Both the position numbers and the translations under genes were made by a program. A DNA stretch of 14,599 bases from Oxalobacteraceae bacterium (GTDB lineage Bacteria; Pseudomonadota; Gammaproteobacteria; Burkholderiales; Burkholderiaceae_D), in contig JAIXQV010000129.1 of the NCBI GenBank assembly GCA_027485535.1, forward strand, positions 1 to 14,599. Direction: 5' to 3'. Shown piece after piece: positions 1 to 4,546 of the stretch (positions are counted from its first letter, which is position 1; each line of letters begins with the position of its first letter). The notes under the pieces were generated by a model, which did no database searches, had not been told where the DNA came from, and worked only from the letters and a program-made list of their open reading frames with translations.

Positions 1-533
1 AAGGTGTAAACCGATGACAGTCCATCGTCCAGTACATCAATGATGCTGACAATTCTGAGTGTGCCATCGGGGTCGCGGAACTCGACTAGGCGCGTGTTGA
101 CCTTGCTCTGTAACAGGAACTGCGCATACTGATCGCGGCTATCCTGATCCATCCCGCCGCCAGCATGCCGAACCGATTGGTAACGCAAGTAAAGTTCGTA
201 ATGCTCATGCACATACGCCAGCCGCGAGACTGAAGTGCGCAGGTCAGCGTGTTTTTGCCAAGCGCGCCGTTGGCTGCGACTTGGTACAAAGCGATCGACA
301 TTCACGCGCACGGGCGTGCAGGCCTGACAGCCGTCGCAGTAAGGGCGGTAGGTGAAGATGCCACTGCGGCGAAAGCCGTTTTTCACGAGTTCGGCATAGA
401 CATCGGCATTGATCAAATGCGATGGCGTGGCCACTTGCGAGCGTGCCTGCCTGTTTTCCAGATAGCTGCACGGGTAGGGTGCAGTGGCATAGAACTGCAG
501 GGTCGAGAACGGCAAATCCTTTAGATGCGTCAT
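1..533 (-). CDS. bpt: Bacterial aspartate/glutamate leucyltransferase, partial (C-terminus outside window)
   Basis: Cytosolic enzyme of the N-degron pathway. This family moves leucine from Leu-tRNA onto N-terminal Asp or Glu, marking the protein for ClpS/ClpAP. I translated it from the reverse strand: an ATG at 533 opens a frame with no stop to the left edge (about 177 residues; family members are usually about 240-250). Visible motifs are PCSYLENRQARSQVA (residues 21-35), FRRSGIFTYRPYC (54-66) and the cysteine cluster CDGCQAC (66-72), all typical of the Ate1/Bpt fold. The gene starts ten bases after the stop of aat, so the two are very likely co-transcribed. The Shine-Dalgarno is poor (only a GAG just upstream). 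Bpt (leucyl) is preferred over eukaryotic Ate1 (arginyl) because of the bacterial sequence style and the aat neighbour; this is inference from family knowledge. No frameshift is seen in the visible part. Confidence 0.94.
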   Translation of the reverse strand, partial: MTHLKDLPFSTLQFYATAPYPCSYLENRQARSQVATPSHLINADVYAELVKNGFRRSGIFTYRPYCDGCQACTPVRVNVDRFVPSRSQRRAWQKHADLRTSVSRLAYVHEHYELYLRYQSVRHAGGGMDQDSRDQYAQFLLQSKVNTRLVEFRDPDGTLRIVSIIDVLDDGLSSVYT

Positions 534-543
534 ACGCTCGAAT

Positions 544-1284
544 TTACACCAAGAATCCATCGCGTAGCAGCCGGGGCTGCCAAACCGCGATAGGTGCTTG
601 CTCAATCGCAGACCGAATCTCGGCTAGAAATGCACGGCGGGGAATAGGCTGGGCGCCCAGCGTCGCTAGATGCGCTGTCTGCTGCTGACAGTCGATCATG
701 TTGACGCCCTCTGTTCGTAGGAAGTGAACCAGATAGGTCAGCACGATCTTGGAGGCATCTCGCCGGCGGGCAAACATTGACTCACCGAAGAACATTTTGC
801 CGATGCAAATACCGTAGGCGCCACCGACGAGCTTGTCTTCGTGCCAAAGCTCGGCGGAGTGCGCATAGCCCAGCCTATGCAAGGCGGTGTACGCATCGAT
901 GATGTCGGGAGTGATCCAGGTGCCAGCGCCATCGCTGCGCGGCTGCGCGCATTGCGTAATCACTTCGGTGAAGGCGCTGTCGAATCGGATCATCCACGGC
1001 CCACCACTGACGACGCTGTGATCAACCGCCTTCAAGGTCTTGCGCAGACTGTGCGACACATGGAAGTCATCGGTACGCAGCACCATGCGTGGGTCGGTGC
1101 TCCACCAGAGAATCGGTTGGGGCTCGGAGTACCAAGGGAAAATGCCCTGCCGATAAGCCTCGATCAGCCGTGAGGGGGACAAATCGCCACCTGCCGCCAG
1201 CAGCCCGGGAGCGCCTTCGCGCTCGGTGAGTGCTGTTTCCGGATCGGGAAACGGGGTATTCAAGTCTAGCCAGGGTAGTCGCAT
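544..1284 (-). CDS. aat: Leucyl/phenylalanyl-tRNA--protein transferase
   Basis: Cytosolic enzyme that transfers Leu or Phe from tRNA to N-terminal Lys or Arg, creating a primary N-degron for ClpS. The 246-residue product is close to the family norm (E. coli about 234). Family motifs are in order: LLAAGGDLS (28-36), GIFPWY (47-52), WWSTDPRMVL (60-69), then GTWIT, AHSAELWHEDKLVGGAYG, FFGESMFARRRDASK and the C-terminal IDCQQQTAHLATLGAQPI block. I chose the ATG at 1284 (MRLPWLDLN) over a start 30 bases upstream because GGTGAG lies 4 bases before it and family proteins begin here. It is first in an aat-bpt unit and divergent from amt. A possible sigma-70 promoter on the minus strand (TTACAA, 17 bases, TTAAAT) lies in the AT-rich part of the shared intergenic region, but is weak. 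The NtrC-like site sits 24 bases upstream of this ATG. Confidence 0.95.
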   Translation of the reverse strand: MRLPWLDLNTPFPDPETALTEREGAPGLLAAGGDLSPSRLIEAYRQGIFPWYSEPQPILWWSTDPRMVLRTDDFHVSHSLRKTLKAVDHSVVSGGPWMIRFDSAFTEVITQCAQPRSDGAGTWITPDIIDAYTALHRLGYAHSAELWHEDKLVGGAYGICIGKMFFGESMFARRRDASKIVLTYLVHFLRTEGVNMIDCQQQTAHLATLGAQPIPRRAFLAEIRSAIEQAPIAVWQPRLLRDGFLV

Positions 1285-1307
1285 GCTCACCAATTCAGAT
1301 CGAAAAA

Positions 1308-1324
1308 CGCACAATTACCGTGCA
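1308..1324. promoter_or_regulatory. Putative NtrC (NRI) enhancer site
   Basis: The 17 bases CGCACAATTACCGTGCA form GCAC-N7-GTGC, matching the NtrC consensus TGCAC-N7-GTGCA at nine of the ten half-site positions and with exact spacing. Its centre is about 116 bases upstream of the predicted sigma-54 start for amt, a normal enhancer distance. Only one such site is seen, whereas NtrC enhancers often come in pairs. Binding by NtrC is inferred. Confidence 0.6.
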
Positions 1325-1367
1325 AGACACGCGAAGGCAGATGGGGGTCTTTATATTTAATCCATAA

Positions 1368-1380
1368 ATTCAATGACTTG
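1368..1380 (+). promoter_or_regulatory. Possible IHF site between enhancer and sigma-54 promoter
   Basis: ATTCAATGACTTG matches the IHF core WATCAANNNNTTR at eight of nine fixed positions. It is preceded by an AT-rich stretch (about 1350-1368), as IHF sites often are. It lies between the NtrC-like palindrome and the sigma-54 promoter, where a bend would bring activator to polymerase. The short motif also occurs by chance, so position is the main support. Confidence 0.4.
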
Positions 1381-1405
1381 TAAGAAAACCTAGGTCGCCC
1401 CAAAA

Positions 1406-1421
1406 GGGAACGAATTTTGCT
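1406..1421 (+). promoter_or_regulatory. Putative sigma-54 promoter of amt
   Basis: GGGAACGAATTTTGCT carries the invariant GG (1407-1408) and GC (1419-1420) separated by exactly 10 bases, with ACG after the GG and TT before the GC as in the consensus TGGCACG-N4-TTGCA. The predicted start is near 1432, giving a leader of about 35 bases. This is the expected type of promoter for a nitrogen-controlled ammonium transporter. Confidence 0.65.
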
Positions 1422-1466
1422 TCTACGCAGGACTTTTTTGAATTCTGCACTTAAAAGGGGAGAGTC

Positions 1467-2669
1467 ATGGATGCATTCCGCAGTGGCGCGGACACGCTGT
1501 TTATCTTGCTGGGCGCGATTATGATCTTGGCAATGCATGCCGGATTTGCGTTTCTCGAGTTGGGTACGGTGCGTAAAAAGAACCAGGTCAATGCCTTGGT
1601 GAAAATTCTGGTTGATTTCGCGGTCTCGACCATCGCCTATTTTTTCATCGGATATGGCATCGCTTACGGCGTTCATTTTTTTGAGAGTGCCGAGGTACTC
1701 GCCCAGAAAAGTGGCTTCGAGCTGGTGAAGTTTTTCTTCCTGCTGACCTTTGCGGCGGCGATCCCCGCCATTATCTCGGGTGGTATTGCTGAACGCGCGC
1801 GTTTTCATCCCCAACTCGCCGCGACTGCACTGCTGGTTGGCTTGGTTTACCCGCTGTTCGAGGGCATTGCTTGGAACCAGCGCTTTGGCATACAGGCCTG
1901 GCTGGAGGCAAGCTATGGGGCGGCGTTTCATGACTTCGCGGGTTCTATCGTTGTGCATGCGGTCGGTGGTTGGGCAGCATTGCCAGCGATCTTACTGCTG
2001 GGCCCGCGTTTTGGTCGGTATACCAAAGACGGCAATGTAGCGGCACACCCGCCGTCGAGCATTCCTTTTCTAGCGCTGGGTGCTTGGATTTTGGCAGTGG
2101 GCTGGTTTGGTTTCAACGTCATGAGCGCGCAAACACTCGATAAGGTGAATGGCTTGGTGGCGATGAACTCGCTGATGGCGATGGTTGGCGGTACTTTGGT
2201 GGCAGTGATACTAGGCAAGAATGACCCCGGTTTCGCGTACAACGGGCCACTGGCTGGCTTGGTTGCCGTATGCGCTGGCTCGGATTTAATGCATCCGCTG
2301 GGCGCGCTGGCTACGGGTGCTATCGCGGGCGCTGTTTTTGTCTGGATGTTTACGCTGACCCAGAACCGCTGGAAGATTGATGATGTGCTTGGTGTTTGGC
2401 CACTGCATGGTTTGTGTGGCGCTTGGGGCGGGATAGCCGCCGGTGTCTTTGGTCAGCAGGCCCTGGGTGGGTTGGGCGGTGTTTCTATCGTGTCGCAACT
2501 GATTGGCACTGTGCTGGGCATCGTGATTGCTGCTTTGGGTGGTTGGGTGATTTACGGTGTACTCAAAATGATGGTTGGCATTCGGCTTGATCGTGAAGAG
2601 GAATACGAGGGCGCCGATTTGTCGATCCATAAGATTACGGCAACGCCCGAGCGCGAGGTCAGCTGGTAG
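1467..2669 (+). CDS. amt: Ammonium transporter, Amt/MEP/Rh family
   Basis: Inner-membrane channel-like carrier for ammonium, forming trimers in this family. The 400-residue protein has about eleven hydrophobic segments. Membrane segment one begins near residue 10 with no clear cleavable signal peptide. Key residues are conserved: Asp156 in DFAGS (AmtB Asp160), twin histidines His164 and His314 with the same 150-residue spacing as AmtB His168/His318, GWFGFN in the central pore region, and HGLCGAWGGI around His314. The soluble C-terminal tail (EEEYEGADLSIH) resembles the part that contacts GlnK in relatives. Start: ATG 1467 with a strong AGGGGAGAG Shine-Dalgarno at 1456-1464. No glnK gene is adjacent, unlike the classical glnK-amtB pair, so the PII partner must be encoded elsewhere. 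Nitrogen-limitation control is inferred from the NtrC, IHF and sigma-54 sites upstream. Confidence 0.95.
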   Translation: MDAFRSGADTLFILLGAIMILAMHAGFAFLELGTVRKKNQVNALVKILVDFAVSTIAYFFIGYGIAYGVHFFESAEVLAQKSGFELVKFFFLLTFAAAIPAIISGGIAERARFHPQLAATALLVGLVYPLFEGIAWNQRFGIQAWLEASYGAAFHDFAGSIVVHAVGGWAALPAILLLGPRFGRYTKDGNVAAHPPSSIPFLALGAWILAVGWFGFNVMSAQTLDKVNGLVAMNSLMAMVGGTLVAVILGKNDPGFAYNGPLAGLVAVCAGSDLMHPLGALATGAIAGAVFVWMFTLTQNRWKIDDVLGVWPLHGLCGAWGGIAAGVFGQQALGGLGGVSIVSQLIGTVLGIVIAALGGWVIYGVLKMMVGIRLDREEEYEGADLSIHKITATPEREVSW

Positions 2670-2683
2670 TCAGTGGATAGTGT

Positions 2684-2718
2684 GCGTCGCTGGGCGAAGA
2701 ATCTTCGTCGAGCGACGC
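2684..2718. terminator. Long hairpin between convergent amt and Nudix genes
   Basis: GCGTCGCT (2684-2691) pairs perfectly with AGCGACGC (2711-2718). After a single G-G mismatch the pairing continues to an inner stem CGAA/TTCG with a tiny loop, giving about 16 pairs. It follows the amt stop (2669) by 14 bases and precedes the Nudix stop (2725) by 6. There is no T-tract on either strand, so it may act as an imperfect bidirectional terminator or 3'-end protector. Confidence 0.45.
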
Positions 2719-2724
2719 GCCAGC

Positions 2725-3285
2725 TTACTCGTGGATGCGATGACGAATATCCAGCGTGTGCAGGGCAACCGGCTTACCCTCAATGAGTGTGCTGAGGTCT
2801 GCGAAGAACCGCTCCAAAGTGTGTGAGACGGTCGGGAAGGCAAGATCTTGCCAAGGAATCTCGCTTTCGCTAAATAGCCGACACTCGAGGCTTTCAATGC
2901 CAGCGCTGAAGTCAAGGTCGAGCAAACGTGCTCGGTAAAACATGTGAACCTGATGAACATGGGGCACGTTCAGCAGTGCGAATAAACCGAGCAATTCAAC
3001 GCGTGCACCTGCTTCTTCCAGTGTCTCGCGTTGCGCCGCTTCTTCAGTTGTTTCATTGTTTTCCATGAAGCCAGCGGGCAGGGTCCAGTAACCCCGTCGC
3101 GGTTCAATGGCGCGTCTGCATAGCAGTACCTGACGCTCGGGCTGCCACCAGGGGATGGTGCCAATCACCAGTTTCGGGTTTTGATAGTGAATGGTTCCGC
3201 AGTCTGCGCACACATGACGTAGACGGTTGTCGTCAGCAGGAATGACGAGCGCGACCGGCTGTCCGCAATCGGAACAGAAGTGCAT
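2725..3285 (-). CDS. Nudix hydrolase with N-terminal zinc ribbon
   Basis: A soluble pyrophosphohydrolase of unknown substrate. The 186 residues show a zinc ribbon (C4-x2-C7 and C26-x2-C29) and then a complete Nudix box at residues 72-94, matching GX5EX7REUXEEXGU (GFMENNE...QRETLEEAGA). Zinc-ribbon Nudix proteins of this size act on nucleotide-type pyrophosphates. The SQPWPF signature of NADH pyrophosphatase NudC is absent, so that name is not used. I chose the ATG at 3285 because MHFCSDCG matches how relatives begin; a TTG at 3312 would add nine residues. Neither start has a Shine-Dalgarno. The gene stands alone, convergent with amt and divergent from the tRNA. Confidence 0.85.
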   Translation of the reverse strand: MHFCSDCGQPVALVIPADDNRLRHVCADCGTIHYQNPKLVIGTIPWWQPERQVLLCRRAIEPRRGYWTLPAGFMENNETTEEAAQRETLEEAGARVELLGLFALLNVPHVHQVHMFYRARLLDLDFSAGIESLECRLFSESEIPWQDLAFPTVSHTLERFFADLSTLIEGKPVALHTLDIRHRIHE

Positions 3286-3379
3286 CGGTTTTAATGAAGG
3301 ATCGGAGGTCAAGATGAGCGGTAGAAAAAAGGCGCGTCGAGTTTAACACCGGGGATTGATGCGACGCAGCCGATCGTGC

Positions 3380-3408
3380 TTGCGCCGGTGCCTGAATTGG
3401 ACTAGACT
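3380..3408 (+). promoter_or_regulatory. Probable sigma-70 promoter of the initiator tRNA gene
   Basis: TTGCGC (3380-3385), a 17-base spacer and TAGACT (3403-3408) lie just upstream of the tRNA. The following CCGGCC is a GC-rich discriminator, as found at stringently controlled stable-RNA promoters. The -35 match is weak (3 of 6), so position and spacing carry the call. Confidence 0.5.
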
Positions 3409-3421
3409 CCGGCCTCTCAGA

Positions 3422-3498
3422 CGCGGGGTGGAGCAGTCTGGCAGCTCGTCGGGCTCATAACCCGAAGGTCACAGGTTCAAATCCTGTCCCCGCAACCA
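3422..3498 (+). tRNA. Initiator tRNA-fMet (CAT anticodon)
   Basis: 77 bases with encoded CCA. It starts translation after formylation and is delivered by IF2. Initiator hallmarks are present: C1 does not pair with A72 (5' CGCGGGG, 3' CCCCGCAACCA), three consecutive G-C pairs (GGG/CCC) close the anticodon stem, and the loop CTCATAA carries CAT at 3456-3458. D-arm AGCAGTCTGGCAGCT and T-arm with GGTTCAAAT are normal. It closely resembles E. coli metY/metZ. It is flanked by its own promoter and terminator, so it is monocistronic. Confidence 0.98.
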
Positions 3499-3503
3499 AA
3501 TAC

Positions 3504-3537
3504 AAAAGGCCCGGCCTAGCAAGCGCCGGGCCTTTTT
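3504..3537 (+). terminator. Intrinsic terminator of tRNA-fMet
   Basis: GGCCCGGC (3508-3515) pairs with GCCGGGCC (3525-3532) around a 9-base loop. Flanking AAAA upstream and TTTTT downstream (3533-3537) extend the stem and supply the U-tract. It begins six bases after the CCA end. Confidence 0.93.
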
Positions 3538-3543
3538 GCATAG

Positions 3544-3569
3544 TTGCCCTGCACACGCGGGCAATGACA
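3544..3569 (-). repeat. REP-like palindrome reading GTCAT + stem on the minus strand
   Basis: TTGCCC (3544-3549) and GGGCAA (3559-3564) form a six-pair hairpin. Read on the minus strand it is TGTCA followed by the stem, the same plan (GTCA then a GC-rich palindrome) as the REP pair found between infB and rbfA. The similarity is in layout, not full sequence, so family membership is tentative. Its edge overlaps the -35 box of the scpB promoter. Confidence 0.4.
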
Positions 3570-3592
3570 ATCAGGATGAACTGCCCTATAAT
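3564..3592 (+). promoter_or_regulatory. Strong sigma-70 promoter for scpB-rluB
   Basis: ATGACA (3564-3569; 5 of 6), a 17-base spacer and a perfect TATAAT (3587-3592) form the best sigma-70 promoter in the window. A GC-rich discriminator (CCGCGCC) follows. The predicted start is near 3599. It lies downstream of the tRNA terminator and is the likely source of scpB-rluB mRNA. Confidence 0.7.
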
Positions 3593-3598
3593 CCGCGC

Positions 3599-3814
3599 CA
3601 GTCGCGGTTGGCTCTGGTGAATCTCACGATCCCCAGCTTTGATGTAACCGCTAGTCTCACCGGCATACAAGCGCCTGCGGCCCCAAAAAATACCAACAAG
3701 CTGGCCTCGGGCTTGCCAGCACCAAATCAAATCGTGTTTCGCCTGCGGCGCGTTGAATGCGGGCATTGATCTTTGGCAGCTCACTGCAACCAAACAGCAT
3801 TACCAGAATCTTAG
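3599..3814 (+). promoter_or_regulatory. Long untranslated leader of scpB
   Basis: About 216 bases lie between the predicted start and the scpB ATG, with no convincing gene. Short inverted repeats are visible: GTGA-N3-TCAC near 3617, GCTGGC/GCCAGC near 3700-3720, and AATGC/GCATT near 3756-3767. A ten-base direct repeat CGCCTGCGGC occurs near 3670 and again near 3740. No stem with a T-tract is seen, so an independent small RNA is not supported. Whether the leader folds into a regulatory structure is unknown. Confidence 0.35.
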
Positions 3815-4546
3815 ATGAATACAGCTGAGGCGAAGAGAGTCCTCGAAACTGCGTTGCTTTGCGCGCACGAGGCACTGACGGTCAATGACCTGAAAAAATT
3901 ATTTACTGTCACCGAGGGTGAAGAGCCTGCGCTAGAGGCAGGCACTATCGAGGACATCTTGGCCGAGTTGCAGGCCGACTGGGCGGAGCGCGGGATCGAG
4001 TTGGTGCCCTTGTCCACGGGCTGGCGCTTTCAGAGCCGAACCGAAATGAAGGTGTTCCTCGATCGCTTGCATCCGGAAAAGCCGCCGAAGTACACGCGGG
4101 CAACGCTTGAGACACTGGCGATCATCGCCTACCGGCAGCCAGTTACCCGGGGCGATATCGAAGAAATTCGTGGTGTGGCGGTGAACTCGCAGACCATCAA
4201 GCTGCTGGAAGATCGTGGCTGGGTTGACGCTATCGGTCATCGTGATGTGCCCGGTCGCCCCGCGCTATTGGCGACCACCAAACAGTTTCTGGATGACCTT
4301 GGCCTGTCGTCGCTAGAAGAGCTGCCGCCGCTGCAGCAGATGGGCCAAGAGCAATTGCCCGGTGGCCCGGAGAATGCCGCGCAAGCCATGGAACAAAACC
4401 TTCAAGCCAGTCTGGACCAGGCCTCGATCGATTTCCCGCTGGATGACAGCGGCGAGCAAAGCGAATCGCTGGCGGTCAATGTAGCGCAAGCAGATGCCGA
4501 ACAATCCCAGTCGGAACCAAACGATGACAGCTCAAGTACCACCTGA
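3815..4546 (+). CDS. scpB: Segregation and condensation protein B
   Basis: ScpB is the winged-helix kite subunit that works with ScpA and SMC in chromosome condensation. The 243-residue product has the tandem winged-helix core in about residues 1-170. Its most recognisable part is the RATLETLAIIAYRQPVTRGD block, continuing through EIRGV and ending in the ATTKQFLDDLGL segment. The last roughly 70 residues are an acidic, Gln/Ser-rich, probably disordered tail. The ATG at 3815 fits the family N-terminus (NTAEAKRVLETALL), but no Shine-Dalgarno precedes it. scpA is not beside it here; the upstream neighbour is the tRNA. rluB begins inside its 3' end, an overlap that suggests translational coupling. 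Confidence 0.95.
   Translation: MNTAEAKRVLETALLCAHEALTVNDLKKLFTVTEGEEPALEAGTIEDILAELQADWAERGIELVPLSTGWRFQSRTEMKVFLDRLHPEKPPKYTRATLETLAIIAYRQPVTRGDIEEIRGVAVNSQTIKLLEDRGWVDAIGHRDVPGRPALLATTKQFLDDLGLSSLEELPPLQQMGQEQLPGGPENAAQAMEQNLQASLDQASIDFPLDDSGEQSESLAVNVAQADAEQSQSEPNDDSSSTT

Noticed and set aside
1287..1958. Minus-strand 223-codon open frame across the amt start
   Set aside because: It is antisense to conserved amt codons and to the regulatory region; the translation has no family-like motifs.
2725..3285. Naming the Nudix gene nudC (NADH pyrophosphatase)
   Set aside because: The SQPWPF-type motif after the Nudix box is absent and the protein is shorter than NudC.
3286..3312. TTG start for the Nudix gene
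   Set aside because: It has no Shine-Dalgarno, and the ATG at 3285 matches the family start immediately before the zinc ribbon.
3617..3769. Small plus-strand frame in the scpB leader (GTG start, about 50 codons)
   Set aside because: No Shine-Dalgarno, no recognisable family and unremarkable codon use. It remains possible as a leader peptide but is not supported.
3455..3793. Minus-strand 112-codon open frame ending AGTGFEPVTFGL
   Set aside because: Its C-terminus is the antisense of the tRNA-fMet gene, a well-known source of false protein annotations. It also runs through the tRNA terminator and the scpB promoter.
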